Assembly: GCA_943735955.1 (NCBI GenBank)
Contig: OX030959.1
Span: forward strand, 2,207,272 to 2,271,271
Source of the DNA: Piscicola geometra
Lineage: Eukaryota; Annelida; Clitellata; Hirudinida; Piscicolidae
Direction of reading: 5' to 3'
Length of the DNA: 64,000 nt
The translations under genes and the position numbers were made by a program. Below are positions 1 through 23,876 of the stretch, in pieces. Numbering within the stretch: position 1 is the first letter of the stretch; the number at the start of each line of letters is the position of its first letter. Under the pieces are notes generated by a model that worked only from the letters and a program-made list of their open reading frames with translations, had not been told where the DNA came from and did not search any database.

Positions 1-27
1 GGTACTAACACCAACGTTCTACTGCAG

Positions 28-1758
28 ACTCAGATCTCACAGCTTGACGATAGAGGCACTGAAAACACAACTGGCAGACAAGGAGAACACAGTCGACATA
101 ATGCGACTGAAGCTGTCATCCCTCCAGAACAAGATCGCCTCCCTTGAGAGGGGCAGTTACTCTGCATATGGCAAGAGAGATGGAGAGAGGAGTGGAGAGA
201 GGAATGGAGAGAGGAGTGGAGAGAGGAGTGGAGAGAGGAGTGGAGAGAGGAGTGGAGAGAGAAGTGGAGAGAGGAGTGGAGAGAGGAGTGGAAGAGGTGG
301 CAAGTATATAAATGGGAGAATACCAAGTGCTCACTTCAACAGAATCAATGATGATGATGGTGATGCTGATGATGATGTTGATGATGAGGGTGATGATGGT
401 GGAGAAGCTGAAATGAGTGGTAGGAACAGTCTCGATGGTGGAGTGGCAGCGTTCGTTGAATTTACAAACTCCAAAAAAGAAACGAAGAAGGCCAGAACGA
501 AAACGTCAATGAGACGTGAAACAGCTTTGAAGAGCAGGTTAAGCAGACCAAGACACCACAGCGACAAGAGAATGCCGAGTGGCAAGAGTGGAGATGAGGG
601 AGGAAGAGCGATCTTAACCCGCTCCCGTTCGAGTTCTCCCTTCAGAAGCCAAACAGTCTTCAGGGAAAGCAAGGTGGACAGCAAGCTTAAAGGTTATAAC
701 TGTAGGAATTCAAGTGGTGACAAGTCTAATGGCTTCGTCAGTGAGGGTGGCGATGACGTTGCTGATAGAGGAGATTATGCTGAGGTTGATGACCTTGATG
801 TCCTGACAACCAGTTCTATATTGGCGGTGTTTAGGAAAAGACTACACAAGAAACAGCTGGAGGTAGGTTTCTCTGTAGATACAAGTGTTCTAGCAATTTA
901 AATTGATAATATGCTTAAATAAAAATGATTATATTCCGATAAATTTTTTTACGAATAACAAATAAAATATATTAACACCAAAATATAAGCTAACCAACCA
1001 CATGCAATCAGCTGATGGACTTGAAGAGTGAGCTGCTGAACAGTGGAGAGAAGGTCTTCTGGTTGGAGGAGAGGATCGGAGGTTTGGCTGAAGAGAGAAA
1101 GGAAATGGCTACAAAACTGCAAAATGCAACGGATCAACTCAGAATATTGTCCGTACTTTGCATACATTTTCTGTGTATTTTCATTTTTTTAAAAATAAAT
1201 AAATGTCTGATAGGTTATAAAGATAAAAATGCAACTAAAAATAACACTGGCGCGTTCAGGACAGAAGAGAACGAGGAAGCAAGGACGACGAAGGAGGGTT
1301 TGGAAGGGAAGATCGAAGGACTCCTAGCGCAAGCCAAAGTGCTGGAAACTTCAAAGAGCAGTCTGACCAAACACAACGAAAAGATCGAGGAAGAACTGAA
1401 AAAGACGCAGAATGAAGTCCAACGACTGGCGAGCGAGGCGAGGTCGCTCGAAGACAAGCTGATTGCGTTGTCAACAGAAAATGACAAGTTGAACAAGCAA
1501 GCAGCTGATCTGTTAGTGAAACTGACACACCTTGAATTCATCCTTCTCATCACATCTTGCCTCACTAACTCTCCAACCACCACCCCACCCCTCTCCAGGA
1601 AGCAGTCATTGATGACGTCAGAAAGTTCAAGGTCATCGGGTCAGTGTGAGTTGTTGAAGGTGAAAGACCTGCTCGACAGGGCCATGCAGGAAGTGAAGAT
1701 GGCTGGTGTCGAAAAAGAAAGCATGGGTTGGTCGTGGTTGTAGTCCATAGATCATGAC

Positions 1759-1799
<41 letters not shown>

Positions 1800-1800
1800 C

Positions 1801-1892
<92 letters not shown>

Positions 1893-4075
1893 CGACGACG
1901 ACGACTCAGGTGACTTGATGAGTGAAATACAGCGGGAGAGGCAGGCCGTGGACGAGGAGGTGGTGAAGCTGAAGGGAGTCATTGGCAAGCGTACTGAATC
2001 CTTGGACAAGGCGAACAATGAAAAGCACAATTTGAACAGTGCCATCAAAAAGGTTTCAAATGCACGCGATCAAATTCACGTGTTATAATCATCGTCCACG
2101 CCATCTTCTTTTTTCGATAGCATTTAAGTAAAAAGTTTAACAAAATGCAAACATTTTCTAAAAATAATTTTTTAAACACACACTAGTTAGAGCTGGAGCG
2201 GCAGACGTTACTTTGTGAGCAGGCGTTGCTGGAAGAAAGCAGGCAGAGTCTGGTCGAGGGCTTGAAGAAGTGTCAAGACGAACAACTCGAATCAGCAAGG
2301 AATGCCGCTCGTGAGTTTGATGCTGAAAGCGATAAAAATCTGTTTGATAATATGACAAAAGTTAAAAGAATTAAATATGTTTTCAAGTCTTCAAACACTT
2401 CATCTTCTCGACAGGCCTTGAAGCGGAACTTTCAGAGACGCGCAAGGCTAAAGAGGAGCTGTCGCTGCAGCTACAAACTACTGAGGCAGAAGTGATGAAG
2501 ATGAAGGAGATGCTGGATGGAAGCAGGAAGGAGTGTGAGGAGTTGGTGGTGCAGCAGACGACTCTCCAGAAGTTTGTGGAGATGGCTTGGTGTCTTTCAG
2601 AAATACATAGAAAAAGCTTTCGAACCTAACAAATATTTTCATGAAAATAAATAATACGCTCATTATTTGGTTTAAATTCATATACTTTTCAGAGAAATTG
2701 ATCTTTTGAATGGGAAAAGTGCAGACAGCGTTGTCGAAAAGGGTGGTTTGGTGGAGGAGCTGGAAGGGAGGAAGCAGAAGTTGAAAGAGACTGAACAGGT
2801 TAAGCCCCCATTCAAACACTCCCTAATTTTATTGCGATTCTATCAGTGCTAATAACAAATCAAGCTCCGCTCCACTTGAAGCAATTCTTAACCAATTTTT
2901 TATCCATTCGGCAGCTGGCAGCTTCTCTGACCGACCAGCTGAAGGAAAAGGAAGGGCAGATTGGTGTGCTTGAAGAGCAGCTGAAGGCACGTGATGCTGA
3001 GGTGGAATGTCTAAAGGGGCAAGTGCATGCGGATAATAAGAAGAACGCTTTGATGAAGGGTGGGTTGGTGAGGAAGATGGTGGATGTGGCTGTGATGGTG
3101 GTGGTGAAGATGCTCAATAAAATAGAATGATTTTAAAGTTCTAAGTGCAAAATGGTTATGAGCGTGAGTGATTTGGACGAAATTATTTGTAAAAATGTTT
3201 CAGACGATTTGAATCGACTGACGGAGGAGTTGAAGAAAAGTGGAGAAGATTATGAGCAAGAAAAGAATGAGAAGATCAGATTGATTGAAGAGAAAAATCA
3301 AGAAATGAATGAACTTTCGGAAAAAACAAGAAAAGAGATGGATGAGACAGTGGAAAAGATGGTGCTTGAAAAGGTGAGGCGATGAAAAAAAGTGGTTTTA
3401 TACAAAATTGCCATTGTGGAGTCCCACCACTATCTTACAACCATTCCAGGAAAGACTGATGGAAGAGAGTGAGAAGATAGAAAATGAGTTTTTGGAGCGG
3501 ATAAAGAGAGAAAAGGAGGAGAGTGAGAGGAAGATGAGAACGTTGGAAGAAGGGTGGAGGGAAGATGTGACGAAGGTGAGAAAGAGTCTGCAGATGCAAT
3601 TGTTTTCTGCTGAGAAAGAGAGACAGGAGGTTGGTGCTGGTTGCTTTTGTTGTTGTTGTTGTTGTTGTTGTTGGTGTTGTTGTTGGTGTTGTGTATCTTT
3701 TGTATAGTGTTGTGATTTGTGAAAGCTTTGGGGGAAAATGTTGGTATATGATAAGAATGAATATCGTATTGATGATGATGATGATGATATTAGTGTTGAT
3801 GATGAATATTCCATGATGATGGCAAGCATAGCATGATGATGATGATGATGATGATTGTGACAGCTGCTGGACAGACACGAAGAAGACAGGACAGAATTGA
3901 TCGAGAAGCTGACGTCAATGAAACGAGACCTGGCTATTCAACAAGTCATGATGACGATGCCAATGATGATGATGATGATGAGGATGATGGTGATGGTGAT
4001 GATGATGTCGATGGCGATGATGATGGTGATGGTGATGATGATGATGACGATGATGATGATGACGACGACGACGAC

Positions 4076-4111
<36 letters not shown>

Positions 4112-7100
4112 AATGACGATGATGATGATGACGATGACGATGATGGTGATGACGATGATAATGAAGATGATGATGATGATGACTATGTTGGCATGTTCTC
4201 GCAGGCATCAGAGCGCAAGTTCAGGGGGGACATGGAGGGTTTGTTGAGGGGGGAGAAGGGCAGGGTGGACGCGTTGGAGGGGGAGGTGGATCGATGCAAG
4301 AAGCAGGCTGAGCAAGACAAGTGCATTTTATACTCGCTTTTTTCATGTAACAATTACTAATTAATGAAAAAAAGTAATAAAAATGAATTATAATTATAAT
4401 TAATTTAAATGGCCAAACATTTAATTACTAGTAATACATGTTTATGCATTGTTTCTTTTTCAATTCCGCTTAACAACACACGCAGATCTTTGCTGTCAGC
4501 TGAGATTGAGGGATTGAGAGGTAGGCTGAGAGAGGTCGCCATGGAGAAGGTTTCGGTATCTACTGACAACCAACAATTCAAGATGCAACTAAAGGCCGCA
4601 TCAGATCGTTTGAGTGCTCAGCAGAGTGAGCTGAGAGAGAGGAAAGAGCAGTTGATTCAGGGTGGGCTATTGTGATAAATTATAACAAATATTTTAATAA
4701 TCAAAACAAATTAACAAAAGTAAGAGATATAAGAGCGTATTCAAACCGAATTAGATCTTTTTGTATATTATAAACTTCTATTCAAATGATTTTCCACCTA
4801 CTCCTCGCCACAACACCTCGATGACGCAGCACAAGACGACAAGGAGCGTGGGGAGAAGGAGTTGATGTTGTTGAAGGGAGGTTTGAGTGATTGCGAGTGT
4901 GAGAGGCAAGTGTTGCAGGCGTCGCTGAAGGAAACAAGACAGGCGCTGAAAGCGGCGGAGAAAGAAAAAGTTGTTCTGAACAGGTGTGCCATCGAGGCTG
5001 ACCGAAAGATTCAAGGTGACGCCTTGCTGATGAAAGAAAATGTTTTGTAATTAGTGAATTTAGCAGAGAAGCGTTGCAAATCTTCATTGAACCTTTGCAG
5101 CCCTTGAAGGAGCGAAGTCGGCAGGGGAAAAAGAGGTGGGAGAGTTGAGAGAGAAGGTGGCAGGCATGGAAAGTCAATGGAAAGAGTGGAAGAAGTTGGT
5201 GCATGACGTCACACGCAAGTTGAAGCTGGCTGAAGTGGACAAGGAAAAGGTATGTCGTAGTGCCATCAGAATTTCTAATTTTTATATAATTATTCTAGTT
5301 TTATCTTATTGAGCTTTCATGCTTTATAAAAATGTCAAAGTTGTTAACTATAAATGGTTAAGTTGATGAAATAATTTAACAGTTGCTGCAAGACCTGGCT
5401 CAGTGTGAAGAGTTGAGTGAGAGAAGGGAGGCTGCGATGGATGAGCTGAAGGAGGCATTAGACGAGACAAAGAGACAGGTTGGTGATGCGGACAAAACAT
5501 TTGTATGTACATTTATTTTTATACAATTAATTATTATATAAGTTTTAATCGAATTATGGAAAAAAATTCAACACCGTGAATTTAAAACATAAAAAAGTTG
5601 ACAGATGCATTGAAGATGAAAGAGAATTTCATGAAGGAGGTTGAAGTGATGGGAGGAAGAGTGAGGGAGATGGGTGTGGAATTGGCAACGAGAGAAGCAG
5701 AAGTGAAGCGACTGATGATGGAAAAGCATGAGAAAGAGAAGGAGAACGAGGAGGAGAGGAAGAGGATGGATGCAGCCCTGGAAAGCCTCGAGGCGGAGTT
5801 GAACTCGGTGCGTGAGGATCGATCGAGGTTGGAGACAGACGTTGAAGGTGGTAGGAAGGAGGGAGAAACAATGAAAGGTATGCTGGAGAGGCTTTTGGGA
5901 GAAGTAGAAGGAAGGCTGCAAGTGACAAGGAGTGGTTCCATCTCTCCCACACACAAGGGTTCGTCACATGTCAAATATCGTCAAGAAGATTATAATTTAT
6001 TTTTCAACTTCAATTCATCAAATGTTTGTTAAATTATTTGATAGACCATTCGCCCCTTCAAATACTTCGTATTGCAAATTAATCTCCAACGTTTCCCATC
6101 ACTTGGCAGCCCACAGACAAGCCAGGAGAGCCTCTTTCTCTGGCGAGGACGTCAGTTTCAGGGTGTCGAGTGCCTGCCAGCTGCTGAAAGAGTTTTCACA
6201 AGGCGCCCATGAAACAGAGCAGGAAAAAGTTGCTTTTTAAATTCCATCTTCAAAGTTTTTAAATTATTTTACTCAGAATAAACGTCATAAAGTTTATATA
6301 AATGTGTTAAGTTTTTTAACCCTCTACTGCATGAATTAAAAAAAACTTTTAGGAATTACAAGTAATAAAATTTTTTCATATTGGTGCTAGATTACAAAAC
6401 AAGGGAAAATTATTTACATACAAAATTTTTCCCAATAAAGGTTGAAAATGAGCCAAAACATATATGATGCCAATTGGCATCACCATGCACTTCCCAGTGA
6501 AACGAACACATTTTTTTATATATTTATATATATTGTTTAACTTGTACAACAAAACATTTTTTTAAAGTTTTAAAACAATATTATTGTTAAAAATTGTTGT
6601 TATTCAGTGTGAAAACGTTTGAAACAGTTTTTCTCCTTCGTAAAACATATTTGGCATTTTTCCCATCGAACGCGGGATTGACCATTGCAACCAGGTAAAC
6701 GACAGCGAAGTCTTTCAGTAGCCCAAGTTGGCCAATGGCTAGTTTCATCTGTGCGAACATTGGCAATAGGCAAATACTGTCCTTGTCGTCCCTTCTTCGT
6801 GATTTGAATTTGACTCTCCAAGCTTGGCCGACCTGCAGATCTCTTTTTGCTTATGCCTTTGCTTGCTTTACATAAACCTACAATAGAAAGAAAGCAAAAA
6901 ATAAATGTATAGTAATTATTTATATCATCTAGTTGAAACAAGTTTCCGTCTTATTGTTTACCTTCTGCGATTTCACCATTCCAGTATCTTCTGGTACTTG
7001 GTAAGACTACCAAGGACATCCACATGAATATGCCCAGAAACATTTCTAGTTCCGGAACAGTTAGCTGCAGTGGTTTTTCAGAACGAGTTTGAGCAGAGTA

Positions 7101-10100
7101 AAGATTACTCTGCTCAACTATATGTTCTTTTAGTGTAGTTGAAAAAAATAATTCAAAAAAATGAGTAGGAGATTTCAAGTCCAGGATGTGAGAATCTAGA
7201 CTCTCATCTCCTGAAAATGGTATTCTTCTGTCTGTTTCATTTTTTGAGGTTTTCACAAAAGTTTTCGTTTTGTTTTAGCTTTCATTTGTGTGCTAGTTAA
7301 AGGTATGTCTTCAACGTCACTGCTTTCTTCAGAACTTTCATCATTGTTTATAGGAGGCTTGTAGTCTTCATTCCTCTCATTGTCATCAGACAGCTCACTG
7401 TCATCGCTTTCAATAGAAATTGTTCTTGCAATTGTTTTAGTCCTCGATCCTTTTTTTCCTTGAAATGATTGAACATTCATGTTTAAAATCTGAAAAATCC
7501 AAAAACTCAAAATGATTAAGTTGTTTTCACTGATTTATATATTAGAAATAAAGCCCCGAGAGCTGCATGGTGATGCCATTTGGCATCGCATATTCATGTT
7601 TCAATCATGAACAAACCGTTTGTCCTAACACTATGAAATAAATTTATTTATCAAGACAAATGATACGATTATCTAAAAAAAATTTATTTACTACTCAGAT
7701 GTTAAAGAAAAACTTGTGAAACAGCGCTAAAGAAGTTGATATAAGCTCGATTTCCGGAAGTGCATAGATGAGAAATATAAACATAGATGATTAAAAAAAT
7801 ATTAAAATTAAGCGCTCTAGGGCGTTTACTATCTAAAAAAATTATCTAATGATTTATTTTCGCATTTTGAACTTCATGAAAAAGCATAGAAGTAGTGATG
7901 CCAATTGGCATCACTATGCAGTAGAGGGTTAAGGCACATTTACCAAACTAAACATAGCAAGGCACTTATACCCAGCCTACTTCACCAGCAGTAACAAACT
8001 CACCACACCACCTCGCTAAAACCATCCTAGAGACAGCTGCAGAGCAAGCTGCAAAAGAGTCAGGAACAGTGTAGTGACCACTTGGTGGACGCTGAGAAGC
8101 TGAGAGGCCAACTACACTGCAGCAACAATGCCCTTGAGATGGCTAGCAAGAGTCAGTTGGGGGGGGGGAAAGATTGTAATGGTTTATAGTTATAGCAATG
8201 GAAATGGTAGCTGGAGTCAATAAAAACTTTGTGAAATTTTTTTCTATTTTGATGGTCTTTGTTTAAACTTGTTTAAGCGTCCAACTTCGACAGAGCGTTT
8301 TGAGTTGGAAACAATGTTAGGCGAGTGTCGTCAAATGTTGAGAGAAGGTGAAGGGAGAGAGAAGAGGCGAGAGAGAGAGGTGGTCGAGGGAGTGGCCGAG
8401 GGCCGAGTTATCATCAAAAGACTGCAGCAAGAAAAAAAGAAGCTGGAGGTTAATTGATTCAAGATCGAAATTTGAATTTTCTTCGTTTCTGATTCAAGTT
8501 GAACTTATCAAATCGCGTTTTGCCAACCAGGATGAATCGAAAGAACTTAAAGAAAAAATCGAAAATGACTTGGAAGTGAAGCTGCAACAGCTGCAACAGC
8601 AGTTGAGCAGTAGTGAGAAGCAACTGGTGATCAGTGAAGAACAGCGCAAGTCGCTGGAAGGGGAGGTTTGTCGCTTCAAGGTGGCTGCCAACGACAAAGA
8701 GACAGAAAAAAGAGTTAGTTGCATTACAGAATACACAGTCGTGAAAATTATTTTTTAAGATGTCAATTGGTATTTTAACAAAATTTTCATCTCAAACCAG
8801 GTTTTCGCTATTATCTTTTTACACTACTCAATCCTCAATACCTCTCTCACCATATCTCCATCATCATCACCTCTTCCACCACACCACCTCTCCCACCACA
8901 CCACCTCTCCCACCACACCACCTCTCCCACCACACCACCTCTCCCACCACATCACTTCTCCCACCACACCACCTCTCCCACCACACCACCTCTCTCACCA
9001 CACCACTTTTCCCACCACACCACCTCTCTCACCACACCACTTCTCTCACCACAGATGCTCAGCAGCAGGACTGACAGTCTTTTTGAGCAGCTGGAAGGCC
9101 TGGAACGAAAGTGTTCATGCATGCACTCCACCATCCAACAACTCCACAACGCTTTGGCTCGCAGTCAAGAAGAGAAGGGAGCGTGCAAGGAACAGGTCTA
9201 ATCGCCAATAATTATTCATTTTATTAATTATATTAATCACTGTTTCCTACTTGATAATTTCCCAACTAAACCTCCCTAAATCTTCCTAAATCTAAACTAA
9301 ATCTCATCCTTCCTTCTCCCCCTTCTCCACAGTTGATCAGCCTGCACCACTCCCTGAACGACAAGACGTGCCTTCAAAGTCAATTGGAAGAAAAGACGAA
9401 GATGTCTCACAAGCTAGTGACGTCACTCGAGACGGAGAAGAAGGCGCTGCAAGAAGAGCTAGGCCACTGCAGGTTCCAATGGAGAACTCATGCCGTCTAT
9501 TTATTTATGTTTATCATTAAAATTCTATTTAAATATTATGATTCATAAGGAACTTTTTTCCGTTGAAGTGTTTTCACCATGAAGAAAAACACATTTCAGA
9601 TTCGATGATAGTTGATTTGAACTTGCATGCCACCTACTTCAATCTACAAACTTCAATCTACAAACCCCATTCTCAAAACATTTTCCCGCCATAACGAAAT
9701 AATCAGTTTCTCTCTTCTGCAGAAACAGCCTCTCGAGCATGCAGTCGCGACTGAGGAGGGAGCAGCAAGACCAGGAAGTGGAAAGGAAACAGCTTGTGGA
9801 GTTGCAAGCGGTGAAGAAAAAACTGGAAAGTCAAGTCAACACCCTGCTGGAGGTAAGTCGGAAATGACGGTCAAGACGTTGTAGAAGTATAAAATAATTT
9901 TTATTTTATTTTAAAGAATATAGGTTTTATAAAATTATTTAAATGAAGCATTGCGGACAGCGATTGATGCTTGTTTCACCAACAGACGCAGGAAAGGCAC
10001 GGCAACGAGCAAGAGTACTTGAGCGAGAAAGTGAACAGTCTCAAAGTCGAGAAGAAGAACCTCCAAGTGATTTCCCCTCACGACCTCAAATAGCTCAAAC

Positions 10101-11204
10101 GCTATTTTACCACTCAGAACGACCGCCATTTGCAATACACCGCTGAATGAAAACTCGCAAGGAAGATCACTAAATGAACACTTCAAAAGAATATCTTTCA
10201 AGAGATAATTTTTTTTTGGATCTAAAAATCTAAAAACCTATTCATGTCTACTTCATTTCACAGGAGATGGTGGCTTCTCTGCAGAAGAGTCTGCAGGAGT
10301 GTGAAGAGGATGGCAGGGGGGTCGGTATGCAGGCCAAAGTACTCAAAAGGGACAAAGGAATGCTGAAGAAGAGTCTTTATAAGGTTGTCATTTTCAAAAA
10401 CGTTTATTTTTCCCACCTCATACATCATCCTCTTCTTCTCCCAGCTTCACTATAACATCTTCTCCACAGAGCGAAGAAGCGCTAACGCAGACATGCAGTG
10501 AGCAGCAGAGACTACAGGCCCGGCTGCTCAGAATGCAGGAAGACAACTGTGCATTGGTGAAGCGAGTGGACAAGCTGCAAGCGATGCTCTGTACTGCAGA
10601 ACAAGAACACGAACGGAGGTTACAAAGCTTCTTATATTACTGAATCATTCAAAAATATTTCTGCATTATTTAAATTTTATATATCTAAAAAATACTTAAT
10701 TCTGAAATTGTTTCAAAAACTTGAAAGCCCTCTAAATCTCTGTCAGACTGATGGAAGTGGCTTCCCAACACGAGAAGAATCTGCAGCGGTGTCGAGAAGA
10801 GTATGAGCGGGCGGTGGAGATGAAGGCAGTGTTGCACCATCGAGAAGTGGGTGCTCTGCAAGATCAGGTGGTTGTCTGTGGAGGGGGAGAGGGGGGGGGG
10901 TGGATGGGGTTGATGTGGAATCTGTAGGCACAGCTGTGGTTATACAAGTAAACACCAACACAAAGTTAACTCTTTTTAGATTTCGAAAAAAATCACAAAA
11001 TCCCCACAACCTTCTCAGGTTTCTTACTTGAAAGACAAGCTAGACAGGCAGATGAGGCAGCAACAACTACTTGTTTCCAAGGACAACTGCAAGCTGTCGA
11101 ACAACACCCAATTCCCTAGTAACCAGCGCCAAGACAACGGCAAGAACACTCACGTCACGAGGCACTACTCACCTTCGAGGGGACGGCTACTCAAGAGCAA
11201 GTAG
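28..11204 (+). CDS. Large coiled-coil protein, 3' portion of a many-exon gene (5' end outside window)
   Basis: Many short exons on the + strand encode heptad-rich, Glu/Lys/Leu/Gln-rich protein with no enzymatic motif, so a structural (cytoskeletal or centrosomal) role is inferred only. The first visible exon runs to 862 (donor GTAGGT) and carries a (GERS)n tract and an Asp-rich stretch. Further recognisable exons start near 1012, 1260, 1599, 1911, 2188, 2415, 2695, 2916, 3204, 4205, 5395, 5603, 6108, 8033, 9055, 9332, 9722, 9990, 10264, 10472 and 10746. The last exon is 11019-11204, opens with VSYLKDKLDRQ and ends RGRLLKSK then TAG. Most exon edges show consensus AG and GT sites, but I did not resolve every boundary or prove that it is a single gene. 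Introns hold (GAT)n, (TTG)n and a piggyBac remnant. The gene converges on CLIP downstream. CCDC150- or rootletin-like proteins are possible relatives, but I cannot name it. Confidence 0.72.
180..293 (+). repeat. 12-bp coding minisatellite, (GERS)n
   Basis: About nine copies of GGAGAGAGGAGT lie in frame in the first visible coiled-coil-gene exon and translate as Gly-Glu-Arg-Ser repeats with one Asn variant. The unit is a multiple of three, so copy-number change keeps the frame. Confidence 0.9.
1754..1895 (+). repeat. (GAT)n microsatellite
   Basis: Almost pure GAT trinucleotides with a few GAC variants sit between two coiled-coil exons, just upstream of the exon that follows CTCAG near 1910. 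The tract is probably intronic, close to the acceptor. Confidence 0.95.
3642..4188 (+). repeat. Microsatellite cluster: (TTG)n then interrupted (GAT)n
   Basis: A TTG tract at about 3645-3700 is followed by GAT runs at about 3770-3855 and 3955-4188 with many GAC and GGT interruptions. Coiled-coil coding sequence reappears on both sides, near 3600 and 4205, and a short exon-like stretch lies near 3865-3945. The long Asp or Met ORFs here are artefacts of the repeat. Confidence 0.9.
6316..7932 (-). mobile_element. piggyBac-type DNA transposon, internally deleted, with TTAA target duplication
   Basis: The element body is 6320-7928 (1609 bp). The left end reads CCCTCTACTGCAT and the right end is its exact reverse complement (7916-7928), giving 13-bp terminal inverted repeats. 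Each end is flanked by TTAA (6316-6319 and 7929-7932), the piggyBac target-site hallmark. Subterminal 16-bp palindromes GATGCCAATTGGCATC lie at 6466-6481 and 7897-7912, with a one-base variant at 7572-7587. It sits in an intron of the + strand coiled-coil gene, between coding stretches near 6230 and 8033, in opposite orientation. Perfect TIRs and TSD suggest fairly recent insertion, or mobilisation in trans. Confidence 0.95.
6600..7510 (-). pseudogene. Defective piggyBac transposase lacking the DDE catalytic core
   Basis: Three reading-frame pieces lie on the - strand. The first (7510-7253) is an acidic Ser/Asp/Glu-rich N-terminal region. The second (7256-6951) holds the start of the transposase domain, with LTVPELEMFLGIFMWM and then LPSTRRYWNG. 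The third (6941-6600) is the C-terminal tail with a Cys-rich, CRLPGC...CQICF zinc-ribbon-like motif. Between pieces one and two there is an overlapping stop and frameshift near 7256. Between two and three the whole catalytic domain that carries the Asp triad in this family is missing. The seam is an 84-bp GT-AG interval (6961-6878) that would splice in frame. The encoded protein cannot be catalytic. A surviving DNA-binding or regulatory peptide is possible but unproven. Confidence 0.88.
8865..9053 (+). repeat. Minisatellite of about 18 bp (CTCTCCCACCACACCACC type)
   Basis: About ten degenerate copies of a CCACCACACCACCTCTCC-like unit lie directly upstream of a coiled-coil exon beginning near 9055 after CCACAG. 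The pyrimidine-rich unit doubles as the polypyrimidine tract of that acceptor. Confidence 0.85.
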
Positions 11205-23273
<12,069 letters not shown>

Positions 23274-23876
23274 GTTAAGTTTTTAATGATTAAACTTTAA
23301 TCATTAAAGTTTGATAACTACTATGTCCTATGTTTGTAACTTAATCTAGATTCTAGCTGAGTTTCATAATCTTAAACTTCCATGGAGTTTAATTTCGAAA
23401 TTGTTCTTACACATAGTATGTTTTTATAAATATTTATAAAAAGTAAGAATTTACAATTAATTAAAAAACAGAACATTAAACAGAAATTGAAGACACTTAA
23501 CAAAGAAACATGAACAGAGGGCATTAAAAAGTTTATTCAAATTTCTTTCTTTTTTTTAAAAAAAAAGTAACTAAATAAATAATTTGTTAAACCCATTTAA
23601 CATTTTTAAAAGCTTTCCGAATTAAGCTATTCTCAACTTTTTGAAATTTGAATATGTAATTTAAATAAATTTAAATCAAATATAACTTTTATTTTATAGT
23701 TCCAACTTTAAATATTTCAAATTTTATGAAAATGATATGAAAAATTATGCGCCGTAAAACGTAAATGTAACGATTTTTTATTACTTGGTTTGCTTTTAAG
23801 GAATTGTCAAGGTTGTGTTGTAATCGTTGTCCGGTACAGTTGTTTCGTTTTAAAACCGTAATAAAGAATTACAAAT
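23274..23876. promoter_or_regulatory. Shared head-to-head promoter region of CLIP and SLC25A11
   Basis: 603 bp separate the CLIP ATG (- strand, 23273) from the carrier ATG (+ strand, 23877). The interval is AT-rich, free of microsatellites and has no ORF. I see no convincing TATA box or initiator, so the boundaries and bidirectionality are inferred from gene layout only. Confidence 0.55.

Noticed and set aside
180..293. GERSG repeats considered as a neuropeptide precursor
   Set aside because: They have no dibasic cleavage sites or amidation glycine pattern between units, and are joined in frame to coiled-coil exons. They are a coding minisatellite.
3833..4360. Asp-rich, Met-rich and His-rich ORFs
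   Set aside because: They arise from the (GAT)n microsatellite read in three frames and on both strands.
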